A stretch of 40,531 nt of DNA, taken from CAZFQG01 sp964520785. GTDB lineage: Bacteria; Planctomycetota; Planctomycetia; Pirellulales; Thermoguttaceae. The stretch is taken from assembly GCA_964520785.1 (NCBI GenBank), contig CAZFQG010000031.1:1-40531 (forward strand). The letters are read 5' to 3'. This document shows positions 33,528 through 40,531 of this stretch, piece by piece (the stretch's first letter is position 1; each line of letters begins with the position of its first letter). A program made the translations under genes and the position numbers. Under the pieces are notes generated by a model. It saw nothing but the letters and a program-made list of their open reading frames with translations, was not told the origin of the DNA and did not search any database.

Positions 33528-33734
33528 GGAAAACCCACACGGTGTCGCATTTTGCGGATTTTTCTCTCGCTTTCACGACATTTTGGCTTGTCTGTTCTCG
33601 AATCATCGAGTGTCTTGGGGCCTTGTGACGAGCGCGCTCTTTCGTCATGATCGGCCGTTCACCGGCGAGCGATCGGCAATCCAGGTGGGCAAAGCGAGGT
33701 CCCGGGGCCACCGGCGTCCCAACGCCGCGTCTAG

Positions 33735-33763
33735 TTGACATCGCCCCTGGATGCCGCTATGCT
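33735..33763 (+). promoter_or_regulatory. promoter for the all-helical secreted protein gene
   Basis: A perfect TTGACA (33735-33740), 17 bases, TATGCT (33758-33763), with the start codon about 88 bases downstream of the -10. With 33499-33527 it forms a divergent promoter pair 207 bases apart. Confidence 0.65.
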
Positions 33764-33850
33764 ACGGATTATCGTGGCGTATCCCGTTTCGCATGCGGAT
33801 GGCGTCGTTCCATTTATCACTGATATGGAAAAGGGAAAGGAGGCCAGATC

Positions 33851-35377
33851 GTGAAGAACTACAGCATTGCGATTCTGATTATCCTGGTCCTCGTCGGAGG
33901 CCCTGCCGTTCGGGCCGAGGAGGAGGCCGCTTTCGCCCGGGCGGAAGAATCCGCCAGAATCGCGGGTTACTCCCTTAGCAAAGTGCAACGGTGGCTGCAT
34001 GAGGTGGCCTTGAAAAAGATCGAGCCGGATACGGGGCTTTACCGTCCGGACGGCAACTTCAACTACCAGGATGCGTGGGCGGATTGCTACCCCTTCCTGA
34101 CATGGGCGGCGTGGGCCACCGATTCAAAGGCCCTCGAGGGCCCGGTTCGCGGGGCGCTCCACGCGGAGATCGCCCATTGCGAGGAAGGGTATTTCACCCG
34201 AGAGGCCAACATATTCGGCGGCAGCGAGTATGTCAAGGACGGTCTGGTGGCCATCGTCGAAGTAACCGGTAAGGACGAATGGTTCGACCGGATGAAGGCG
34301 ATCGAGGACGAGATATGGGAGACTCCTCGAATTGAGACACCCTACGGCAATATCCCCTCCACGAACATCGAGATCAACGGGGAGCAGATTCAGGCGCTGG
34401 CGCGCCTGTACACGATGACCGGCGAAAAAAGGTACCTCGTATACGCCGAGCGGCTGGCGGACTACTATCTTCTTTCCGGCGATTTCGTTCCGACTCGGCT
34501 GCGCGACCACGGTTGCGAGATCATCGGCGGGCTAGGGCTCTTCCTGGGGGTCGAATCGGAAACCAACCCCCAAAAGGCAAAGGAGTACCTACCGCGGATG
34601 AAAAAGATGCTCGACGCGGTCCTCGAACAGGGTACCAACGAAGACGGCATCATGTACGACAACCTTGGTACGCCCGGCCGGCTCAGCGACGGGTGGGGGT
34701 ACAATTACGTCGCGTATCTTTGTTACGACATGGTGGCCGGGGAACCGGTCTACCGCGAACGAATCGAGCGAACGCTTCGCAACCTCGCCAAGCCCCGCTA
34801 CGAAAACTACCCATGGGAAGGAACCTCCATCGACGGATTCGCTGATTCGATCGAAGGAGCGCTCTACCTGCTGAACCGGCTCCCGGTGCCGGAAGGGTTC
34901 GCCTGGGTCGATCGGGAAACGGCCGTCAATCTGGCGCGGTCGTCCGACCCGCTGGAAACGGCTCCCCTTTGGGGAACGAATAAGCTCGAATCGAACGGCG
35001 TGCGGACCACTATCATGCATGCCTTGATGCACACGCGGGGAGTTCTGGCCAGGCCTTGGCGGGGGGATCTGCTCCTCGGGGCGAGCCGGACTTCCGGCGG
35101 ACTCGCGGTTGTTATTCGATCGGAAGAGGAGTATTCCGGCAAACTCTTCTTCGATCTCCCGAGACACCGTATCTACATGGGATTCGAACGGGACTGGCCT
35201 AGGATGAACACGTTGCCCGAATGGTTCACCGCGGAGCCGGGCAAAGAATATACAATCAAGGAGGTCGGCGGCGAAACATCCAAGACCTACACGGCGAAAC
35301 AGCTCTACGAGGGCATCCCCGTCGAACTAAAAGGGACGCGGAAGAAACGTTTGCTCATCACGGCCGGTCCGGAATAG
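33851..35377 (+). CDS. secreted all-helical (alpha/alpha toroid) protein, possible glycosidase, unrecognised family
   Basis: The 508-residue product starts at GTG 33851, seven bases after AAGGAGG, and has a signal peptide (ILIILVLVGGPAVRAEEE). I do not recognise the family for certain. The body reads as alpha-alpha hairpins typical of six-hairpin glycosidases: FNYQDAWADCYPFLTWAAWA, GSEYVKDGLVAIVEVTGK, EQIQALARLYTMTGEKRYLV, RLRDHGCEIIGGLGLFLGV, DGWGYNYVAYLCYDMVAGEP and SIDGFADSIEGALYLLNRLP. Conserved-looking Asp, Glu and aromatic residues would line a central cleft, as in GH88/GH105/GH127-type folds. The C-terminal 120 residues look like a beta-sandwich. It has its own promoter (33735-33763), diverges from the GH106-type gene, and an O-methyltransferase follows 56 bases later. 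Substrate unknown. Confidence 0.6.
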   Translation: MKNYSIAILIILVLVGGPAVRAEEEAAFARAEESARIAGYSLSKVQRWLHEVALKKIEPDTGLYRPDGNFNYQDAWADCYPFLTWAAWATDSKALEGPVRGALHAEIAHCEEGYFTREANIFGGSEYVKDGLVAIVEVTGKDEWFDRMKAIEDEIWETPRIETPYGNIPSTNIEINGEQIQALARLYTMTGEKRYLVYAERLADYYLLSGDFVPTRLRDHGCEIIGGLGLFLGVESETNPQKAKEYLPRMKKMLDAVLEQGTNEDGIMYDNLGTPGRLSDGWGYNYVAYLCYDMVAGEPVYRERIERTLRNLAKPRYENYPWEGTSIDGFADSIEGALYLLNRLPVPEGFAWVDRETAVNLARSSDPLETAPLWGTNKLESNGVRTTIMHALMHTRGVLARPWRGDLLLGASRTSGGLAVVIRSEEEYSGKLFFDLPRHRIYMGFERDWPRMNTLPEWFTAEPGKEYTIKEVGGETSKTYTAKQLYEGIPVELKGTRKKRLLITAGPE

Positions 35378-35432
35378 CCGGAATGTATATCAATCAGATT
35401 CGATAACCATTTCCAATTACGGGAGTCACTCC

Positions 35433-36125
35433 ATGTCGTTTTTCCCAAGTGAAGTCGTATGCCGGCAACTCGCTTTAGCGGCGTTCCTCGGCTGCTGGAC
35501 CTTTTTGGCGGCATCCCGGGTATTTTCCGCCGACGGAAGAGATGCGCCGCCGACCGCCAAAGACGTCCAGGAGCGGAAGATTCTCGACGTCCTCGACGAT
35601 CTGGACAAACACCATCGTCGCGGCAACATGAACGTCCCGGTCGAGGACGGCCGGCTGTTGCGCCTGCTCGTGGAGGCGATCGACGCGAAGACGGTGGTCG
35701 AGATCGGTACCTCCAACGGCTACTCCGGAATCTGGATGTGCCTCGGCCTCCGCAAGACCGGCGGGAGGCTTATCACCCACGACATCGACGAGGGACGCGC
35801 GGCCCAGGCCCGGAAGAACTTCGCCAGGGCGGGCGTCGATGATATCGTCACCCTCGTGATGGGAGACGCCCATGAAACGATCGGAAGGATCGAAGGTCCG
35901 GTCGACCTCGTCTTCATCGACGCGGAGAAATCAGGCTATCCCGACTATCTCGAGCAGATGCTCCCCCGGGTCCGGCCCGGCGGCCTGATCGTGGCGCACA
36001 ATACCTCCATGCGAAGCGCCGCCATGGCCAAGTTCAATAAGATGATCCAAACCGATCCGCGGCTTGAGACGCTTTACTTCCACGTCGATAACCAAGGAAT
36101 CAGCGTCTCGCTGAAGAAACGGTGA
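35433..36125 (+). CDS. class I SAM-dependent O-methyltransferase (exported-looking)
   Basis: A 230-residue protein in the catechol/caffeoyl-CoA O-methyltransferase-like family, which transfers a methyl group from S-adenosylmethionine to a hydroxyl. The cofactor loop is VVEIGTSNGYSGIWMCLGL (about 88-106); DIDE after the next strand binds the ribose, and DLVFIDAEKSGYPDYLEQML is motif IV with the metal-binding Asp. RPGGLIVAHNTSM closes the core. A hydrophobic N-terminal stretch (LALAAFLGCWTFLAASRVFSA) looks like a signal peptide, odd for an enzyme that needs a cytoplasmic cofactor, although such predicted exports are common in planctomycetes. It follows the all-helical protein by 56 bases and may share its transcript. 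Confidence 0.82.
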   Translation: MSFFPSEVVCRQLALAAFLGCWTFLAASRVFSADGRDAPPTAKDVQERKILDVLDDLDKHHRRGNMNVPVEDGRLLRLLVEAIDAKTVVEIGTSNGYSGIWMCLGLRKTGGRLITHDIDEGRAAQARKNFARAGVDDIVTLVMGDAHETIGRIEGPVDLVFIDAEKSGYPDYLEQMLPRVRPGGLIVAHNTSMRSAAMAKFNKMIQTDPRLETLYFHVDNQGISVSLKKR

Positions 36126-36235
36126 GAAAGGAAGTGACTTAGCGGCAAGGTCAAGGAATGCCTTCCGCGATTCTCCGGCTCGGAGACCGGATATTCCAAC
36201 CAGGGTGCTGCGCCCAGCGTTCACGCCGCGGTATC

Positions 36236-36270
36236 CCATTCCCCATTCCCCACTCCCCATTCCCCACTCC
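36236..36270 (+). repeat. five 7-bp tandem repeats directly before the permease start
   Basis: Five consecutive units of CCATTCC or CCACTCC end one base before the ATG at 36272, where a ribosome-binding site would normally be. Changes in copy number would alter the leader. Confidence 0.85.
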
Positions 36271-36271
36271 C

Positions 36272-37567
36272 ATGTCCCAAGTGCGTCAACAACTGAATCT
36301 TTTCGATTCCATCTGCCTGATCGCCGGCGTCATCATCGGCGTGGGGATTTATCAAATGATGCCCCAGATGGCTGCCGGGGCCGGCGGCGGTGGGGGGTTG
36401 TTGCTGCTGATCTTCGTTGGCGGCATGATCTCCTTGTGCGGGGCACTTGCCTACGCGGAGCTGGCCACCGCCATCCCGGAGGAAGGCGGCGATTACGTCT
36501 ATCTTACCCGTGCTTACGGCCCCTGGGCCGGGTTCCTCTTCGGATGGGTTCAAACGGCGATCGTCCGTCCCGGGGATATCGCCGTCATGGCCTTCGCGTT
36601 CTCGACCTATGCCCTCAGCGCCACGGGCACTCCGGCCGGTCGTTGGGGTGAATCGCTCCTGGCGGCGGCGAGCGTCGCCATTTTGACCGCGATCAACGTC
36701 GCCGGCGTCACGGCGGGAAAGCGGACGCAAAACCTTCTGACCGTGGCCAAGGCCCTGGGACTACTGAGCATCGTCGGCATCGCGTTTCTGATTCCCCGGC
36801 CGGAAGTCGTCGAGGCCGAGGTCGAAGCGGCCCCGCTGGGATTGGCCTTCATCTTCGTCCTTTTCGCCTACGGGGGTTGGAACGAAATGGCCTACGTCGC
36901 GGCGGAAATCAAGAATCCGGAAAAAAACATCGCCCGGGCGCTTACTCTCGGAACCGTCTGCGTGACCGCCCTGTACCTCCTGCTCGGATTGGCGTTCCTT
37001 TGGACGTTGGGCTACGCGGGCACCGCCACTTCCAAGGCGGTCGCCGTGGACGCCGTAGATACCGCCTTTCCCCGATTCGGCGGAACGATGGTCGGCCTGT
37101 TGATCTGTATTTCCGCGCTCGGCGCGGTAAATGGATTGATCTTTACCGGCGCCAGAATCTCATACGCGGTCGGAAAGGAACACCCCGTGTTCCGGCCGTT
37201 GGGTCGTTGGAATGAAACGACGCAGACCCCGATTCGGGCGCTACTGCTCCAAGGGCTACTGACGATCATCCTTATTCTGGGGTTAGGAGATTTCATCAAC
37301 GCCATTATCTATACCTCGTCGGTAGTCTACTCCTTCTACATCGCGACGAGCATCGCCGTCATCGTCCTGCGGTTCAAGGCGCCGTCGCTTCCCCGGCCTT
37401 ACCGTACTCCCGGCTATCCGGTCACGATACTGCTCTTCGCCGTTGTTTGCCTTTTCATGCTATACAGCGCCGTGACCTACAAACCGGATATCGCCGTGGC
37501 GGCCCTCGGAATCGCTCTTCTCGGGTTGGTGGTGTACGTCTGCCAGACTTACTGGTCGAAGAAATAA
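36272..37567 (+). CDS. APC-superfamily amino-acid permease
   Basis: The 431-residue protein starts at ATG 36272, placing the first transmembrane helix of the family directly at the front (FDSICLIAGVIIGVGIYQMM, with the G-x-G-I-Y unwound motif of helix 1). About twelve hydrophobic helices follow, including GMISLCGALAYAELATAIPEEGGDYVYL, seen in two parts, where the AELA-x-x-x-P-x-x-GG signature of amino acid/polyamine/organocation permeases is clear. VLFAYGGWNEMAYVAAEIKNP, also in parts, is the conserved helix 6-7 loop. The substrate cannot be read from sequence. There is no ribosome-binding site before this start, only a short tandem repeat, so an upstream start is possible; longer frames encode low-quality sequence. 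Confidence 0.85.
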   Translation: MSQVRQQLNLFDSICLIAGVIIGVGIYQMMPQMAAGAGGGGGLLLLIFVGGMISLCGALAYAELATAIPEEGGDYVYLTRAYGPWAGFLFGWVQTAIVRPGDIAVMAFAFSTYALSATGTPAGRWGESLLAAASVAILTAINVAGVTAGKRTQNLLTVAKALGLLSIVGIAFLIPRPEVVEAEVEAAPLGLAFIFVLFAYGGWNEMAYVAAEIKNPEKNIARALTLGTVCVTALYLLLGLAFLWTLGYAGTATSKAVAVDAVDTAFPRFGGTMVGLLICISALGAVNGLIFTGARISYAVGKEHPVFRPLGRWNETTQTPIRALLLQGLLTIILILGLGDFINAIIYTSSVVYSFYIATSIAVIVLRFKAPSLPRPYRTPGYPVTILLFAVVCLFMLYSAVTYKPDIAVAALGIALLGLVVYVCQTYWSKK

Positions 37568-37816
37568 AGGCCCCCAGCCCTACCCGTTGGGAGGAAGCGG
37601 GACCTCGCAACGAGCGAATGCGGCCCCCCTTCGCCGTCGCGAAACGCATCGCGCGGTTGATAAGCGCGAACGCCTTGTAGGCACACGAAACTTTCTTTCC
37701 CCCTATTAGGGCAGTGGCACAACCGGAGTGTCGAATCTATCCTATTATTTCTTCAATTACCTTTCGCCTCTTGCCGTAGCGAAGAAGCAAGACTTATTCG
37801 TCAAATTATTGAGAAA

Positions 37817-38089
37817 ATGAAAGAACGACGGGACGTTTTCTATTCCGGAACGGTACAGGGGGTGGGATTTCGCTTCGCCACCCTCAGAGCGGCGAAAGGG
37901 TCTTCCGTTACCGGTTTCGTTAGGAATGAACCGGATGGGCGGGTCCGCGTAGTAGTAGAAGGGAACTCCGACGAAATCGACGGTTTTCTCCTCACTCTCG
38001 AGCGAGAGATGGCGAATTTCGTTCGCGACGTAAAATGTGATCGGCTCCCGGCAACAGGTCAGTTCAAGTCGTTTGACATCCGATACTGA
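37817..38089 (+). CDS. acyP: acylphosphatase
   Basis: A 90-residue protein of the expected length for acylphosphatase, which hydrolyses the carboxyl-phosphate bond of acyl phosphates. The signature VFYSGTVQGVGFRFATL carries the catalytic R19, and GFVRNEPDGRV the catalytic N37. The rest follows the family (VVVEGNSDEIDGFLLTLERE). The ribosome site is weak. The stop lies 12 bases before the ABC permease gene, so the two are probably one transcript. The 249-base gap 37568-37816 upstream shows no further gene. Confidence 0.9.
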   Translation: MKERRDVFYSGTVQGVGFRFATLRAAKGSSVTGFVRNEPDGRVRVVVEGNSDEIDGFLLTLEREMANFVRDVKCDRLPATGQFKSFDIRY

Positions 38090-38101
38090 AGAAAATACCA
38101 G

Positions 38102-39040
38102 ATGAACAGTCTCTTTCTTGTTGGCGCATTCATGACTTGGTTCCGGCCTCTTTCGGTACTTGCCGCCGGATTGGGGGCGGTCGTGATCCTATTGGTCGCA
38201 CTGGCGTTGCTGCTGAAGCTCGTCTTTCCCAAGGTCGCGGCCATCGCCAGGGCTACGGCCAAGGAAGCAATGTCGCAGCCGTTGTTCTTCATCATCATGC
38301 TTTTCGGCGCGGCCGCGCTGATCATCTTCCCGTTCATTCCTTACAACACCTTCGGGGAAGACGTGAAGATGCTCAAGGACTCGGGATTAACGTTGATCAT
38401 TCTTCTTTCCTTGGTGTTGGCGCTTTGGACCGCCAGCGTCTCGGTTTCGGAAGAGATCGAAGGTCGCACGGCGCTAACGCTCTTGAGCAAGCCGGTCGGC
38501 CGGCGGCAGTTCATCTTCGGCAAGTTACTGGGAATCGTCCTTCCGGTCGCGATTCTGTTTCTCGTTCTGGGAACGATATTCCTTGGAACGATTTCGTACA
38601 AGGTGGTTTACGACGCGCGAGAGACATCCAACCCGGAACCGACCAGTGCCCAGTGCCAATACGAGATGCTCATGACGGTGCCGGGGTTGGTACTGGCCTT
38701 CCTGGAGGTCGTCGTTTTGGTCTCCATCAGCGTGGCGATCTCCACCCGTCTGCCCATGTTGCCGAACCTCATCATTTGCTTCGCGATCTACGCACTGGGG
38801 CACCTGATACCGCTATTAGTGGAATCCTCCGTGGGTCAGTTCGAATTGGTGCGGTTCTTCGGGCTTCTATTGACGGCCGTTCTCCCCGTCCTGGACCACT
38901 TCAACGTTTCCGCGTCGGTCGCGACCGGACAAGTCGTCCCGTGGTCCTACGTTGGTTGGGCCGCCGTTTACGCCGGGCTGCTGACCACCGCCGCCGTTCT
39001 GTTGTCCCTCCTGCTTTTCGAGGACCGCGATTTGGCGTAA
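38102..39040 (+). CDS. ABC-2-type transporter permease subunit
   Basis: A 312-residue membrane protein with about seven transmembrane helices. After an N-terminal pair of helices, AIARATAKEAMSQPLFFIIM marks the ABC-2 permease start, followed by VSEEIEGRTALTLLSKPVGR and RQFIFGKLLGIVLPVAILF, the amphipathic gate helix and first core helix typical of this family. Such permeases pair with a separate ATP-binding subunit to move lipids, polysaccharides or drugs, or act in copper/nitrous-oxide assembly (NosY-type). No ATPase gene adjoins, so its partner is elsewhere. It lies 12 bases after acyP and is probably co-transcribed. Confidence 0.8.
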   Translation: MNSLFLVGAFMTWFRPLSVLAAGLGAVVILLVALALLLKLVFPKVAAIARATAKEAMSQPLFFIIMLFGAAALIIFPFIPYNTFGEDVKMLKDSGLTLIILLSLVLALWTASVSVSEEIEGRTALTLLSKPVGRRQFIFGKLLGIVLPVAILFLVLGTIFLGTISYKVVYDARETSNPEPTSAQCQYEMLMTVPGLVLAFLEVVVLVSISVAISTRLPMLPNLIICFAIYALGHLIPLLVESSVGQFELVRFFGLLLTAVLPVLDHFNVSASVATGQVVPWSYVGWAAVYAGLLTTAAVLLSLLLFEDRDLA

Positions 39041-39219
39041 TTGCCGGATCGTGATCCGGTCTGCGCTTGAAGATAACCGTTACGTTTGGCGCATCCACCC
39101 GTTGTAAAGGTCTCCGATCGGTCAGTCGTTCACCGCCCGGATAAGAACCCTAACACGGGCTATTGGGTGTACCATACCTTGCCGCGGCGAGGGGAAGGGG
39201 TTGGATGGGTGTACGTTCC

Positions 39220-39355
39220 GTGGGAGGAAGTTCCGTGGATCGCCTGGCGATGTTCCGCGGAGGGTGTGCGCGGATTACGGCCTTCGACGTCGTCCGCGTC
39301 GCGACGGTCTCGCCCGTTGAATTCGTTCGTCCGTGTCGTCCTGATCGCGGCCTGA
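39220..39355 (+). pseudogene. decayed duplicate of the DoxX/MauE-like gene 5' end
   Basis: From GGGGAAG at 39191 the sequence aligns without gaps to 40044 onward for about 75 bases through both putative start codons (GTG 39220, ATG 40073) and on into the coding part. Translated ends compare as FRGGCARITAFDVVRVAT here and FRAWCARTTAYDVVRVAA in the intact copy. Beyond about 39320 the similarity shifts frame and fades. It is a diverged gene duplicate with its leader. Confidence 0.6.
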
Positions 39356-39592
39356 CCGCCCCGGGCGCGGTGGATAAGCGGCGAAACAGGGCGAAACGGG
39401 CAATTCGCCGGAAATCATCGTTACGCCGAGGGTCGAACCGCCCGGTGGGGCGCGGATTTTGGGTTTGGGGGAAAAAATTTCCGGGAGCCCCGCCGGCGCG
39501 CAATTTCTTTCCTCGGAACGACTTAAACACTCCGCCGCCTTCCCCGAGCCGTGAATTCGGGGCCGGGCGGTGGAAAAAACCGCGTGGAATGT

Positions 39593-39621
39593 TTGACATG
39601 GTTCGCGGATTTTGGTAAGTT
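39593..39621 (+). promoter_or_regulatory. orphan promoter-like sequence
   Basis: TTGACA (39593-39598), 17 bases, TAAGTT (39616-39621). A GAGAGGAG element follows near 39639-39646 but only a frame of eight codons (TTG GGA ...) opens after it. It may be the remnant control region of a lost gene. Confidence 0.4.
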
Positions 39622-39772
39622 CACGTCTATCGTGGTTGAGAGGAGTTATTTTGGGAACTGAGATTCGCCACATCTGAATTGACTAGAGACGGTAAGAAGC
39701 AGAAACAAAGGGTGCGACCACTCGCGGCCGACGCTCTTCTGGATAGAGACATTTGTTAGGCGTACCGCGCGT

Positions 39773-39804
39773 TTGTCAACTACCTGACAACTGGGCGGCC
39801 GCCC
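39773..39804. promoter_or_regulatory. inverted repeats of operator type
   Basis: TTGTCA (39773-39778) and TGACAA (39785-39790) are mirror copies around six bases, followed at once by the perfect palindrome GGGCGGCCGCCC (39793-39804). A regulator site is possible; nothing else supports it. Confidence 0.35.
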
Positions 39805-39844
39805 GTCTACTATATTCGACAAGTTATCCGCAACCTTGACAACA

Positions 39845-39882
39845 CTTGCGCCGGTGGGCCGCTCGTAGCAGGCTCGAATCCG
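39845..39882 (+). repeat. 38-bp direct repeat, copy 1
   Basis: Begins CTTGCGCCGGTGGGCCGCTC and ends with GGCTCGAATCCG. It recurs at 40000-40037 with a single mismatch (G to A at the 12th base). The end resembles a tRNA T-loop but the flanking stem does not pair. Confidence 0.85.
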
Positions 39883-39886
39883 ACTG

Positions 39887-39930
39887 GTGGCACGTCCCAG
39901 AGCCTCCGGCGATGGGCGTGGTGAGCGGAA
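39887..39930. repeat. dispersed hairpin repeat, copy 2
   Basis: CACGTCCCA (39891-39899) pairs (one G-T) with TGGGCGTG (39913-39920) around the same AGCCTCCGGCG loop as the copy at 18435-18478. It sits between the two 38-bp direct repeats. Confidence 0.7.
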
Positions 39931-39999
39931 GGAAACCGTCATTCACCGCCCCCCGCCACAACGGGTGCGGCAGTTATTTGTTTCACGGTCCTAATGAAC

Positions 40000-40037
40000 C
40001 TTGCGCCGGTAGGCCGCTCGTAGCAGGCTCGAATCCG
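40000..40037 (+). repeat. 38-bp direct repeat, copy 2
   Basis: Identical to 39845-39882 except for one base; the copies are 155 bases apart and bracket a dispersed hairpin. Overall, the 1.03 kb gap 39041-40072 holds repeats, a promoter-like sequence and a gene remnant but no intact gene. Confidence 0.85.
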
Positions 40038-40072
40038 GGGTGAGGGGAAGAGGCTGTAGGGGAGTACGCTCG

Positions 40073-40531
40073 ATGGGAGTCAATTCCATGGACCCGCAGG
40101 CGTTGTTCCGCGCATGGTGTGCGCGGACCACGGCCTACGACGTCGTCCGCGTCGCGGCGGCGGTCGTATTACTCACGGCGGCCGGACTCAAGGCCCACCA
40201 AGCGGCGACCTCGCCGGTCTTGGGTGACGGATTCCTCGATTCGCGCTGGGTCCTCATCGCCACCGTCGAGTTCGAGATATTCTTCGGGATCTGGTTGCTG
40301 TCGAATATCCTGCCGGTCTGGACACGTCGAGCGGCGATTGCGCTATTTACGCTCTTTGCCGCCGTTTCCCTGTACAAAGCGCTCACCGGCCACGCGTCGT
40401 GCGGATGTTTTGGGCGGGTGGAGGTGAATCCGTGGTGGACTTCTGGGTTCGACGGTGTTGTACTATTGGCGCTGTTGCGGTGTTTCCCTAAAAGGCAATC
40501 GTGCGGATTGTCTCTTCCGAGGGTGCTAACC
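40073..40531 (+). CDS. DoxX/MauE-like membrane protein (partial, runs off the window)
   Basis: An open frame of 153 codons from ATG 40073 reaches the last base without a stop. It encodes about four hydrophobic helices (VVRVAAAVVLLTAAGLKAH, FEIFFGIWLLSNILPVW, AAIALFTLFAAVSLYKALTG, FDGVVLLALLRCF) with a SCGCFG motif after helix 3. The glycine-cysteine motif and helix layout match MauE/DoxX-type proteins, which are linked to thiol redox and protein maturation at the membrane; in planctomycetes this kind often precedes a DUF1573 gene, which would lie beyond the window. A decayed copy of its 5' end lies at 39220. The start is supported by the alignment between the two copies beginning around this codon; an internal ATG at 40088 is possible. 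Confidence 0.7.
   Translation, partial: MGVNSMDPQALFRAWCARTTAYDVVRVAAAVVLLTAAGLKAHQAATSPVLGDGFLDSRWVLIATVEFEIFFGIWLLSNILPVWTRRAAIALFTLFAAVSLYKALTGHASCGCFGRVEVNPWWTSGFDGVVLLALLRCFPKRQSCGLSLPRVLT

Noticed and set aside
39860..39885. tRNA gene suggested by GGCTCGAATCC
   Set aside because: The flanking bases do not form a T-stem and no acceptor or anticodon arm can be built; the same holds for the copy near 40030.
1..40531. CRISPR arrays or intact insertion sequences
   Set aside because: No regularly spaced repeats and no complete transposase with terminal inverted repeats were found; the only transposase trace is the HTH fragment at 2181-2459.

Overview
The window is about 40.5 kb of GC-rich bacterial DNA that reads like a planctomycete chromosome, probably of the Pirellulales type. 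This is inferred from gene content; there is no rRNA or other marker. The pointers are a dockerin-like tail with the DLNGDG/ADLDIVRANWG signature, an FGE-fold protein with a PEP-CTERM tail, a glycine-rich 'mu-protocadherin-like' secreted protein, a Tat-exported sugar isomerase/epimerase, DUF1080/DUF2961-type secreted proteins, a PAS protein with a paired-CxxC tail, and many large exported glycosidases.

Layout. 1-2540: a tyrosine recombinase, then a leftward pair of a transposase-like HTH fragment and a PAS/CxxC protein behind a near-consensus promoter. 2686-9525: a leftward alginate-lyase-like gene with an internal deletion, a rightward DUF1080/DUF2961-like secreted protein, a leftward sugar-binding lipoprotein and, divergent from it, xylulokinase. 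9693-15461: a damaged segment. Two secreted-protein genes are each broken by a single-base shift, a double alpha/beta hydrolase is cut at its 3' end, and a 0.65 kb antisense fragment of an RND efflux pump is wedged between it and the tail of a beta-helix/dockerin protein. 15477-18206: leftward sugar isomerase/epimerase and a membrane-anchored squalene-cyclase-fold protein. 18764-20669: the FGE/PEP-CTERM gene with an in-frame stop, an Avd-like fragment and a HicB/HicA toxin-antitoxin pair. 21283-35377: a glycan-use region with ribulokinase, an orphan HicB-like protein, a GH116-type enzyme with an inserted accessory domain, a GH36-type enzyme, a GH106-type enzyme and a secreted all-helical protein. 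35433-39040: O-methyltransferase, amino-acid permease, acylphosphatase, ABC-2 permease. 39041-40531: repeats, a decayed duplicate 5' end, and a DoxX/MauE-like membrane protein that runs off the window.

How the genes fit together. The dominant theme is capture and breakdown of complex, probably plant- or algal-type, polysaccharides. Exported enzymes (polysaccharide-lyase relic, DUF1080 protein, CE15-like esterase, GH116, GH36 and GH106 types) would release pentoses and deoxysugars. A lipoprotein captures sugars for an ABC importer not encoded here, and XylB and AraB feed pentoses into the pentose phosphate pathway. I see no CRISPR array, rRNA, tRNA, intact insertion sequence or obvious complete defence system. 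The most unusual signals are the apparently domesticated transposase HTH beside a PAS sensor, the Avd-like remnant beside an FGE-fold gene, the chimeric junctions at about 14.0 and 14.7 kb, several gene-breaking single-base changes between 9.7 and 19.7 kb, and hairpin repeats in the gene-free gaps.
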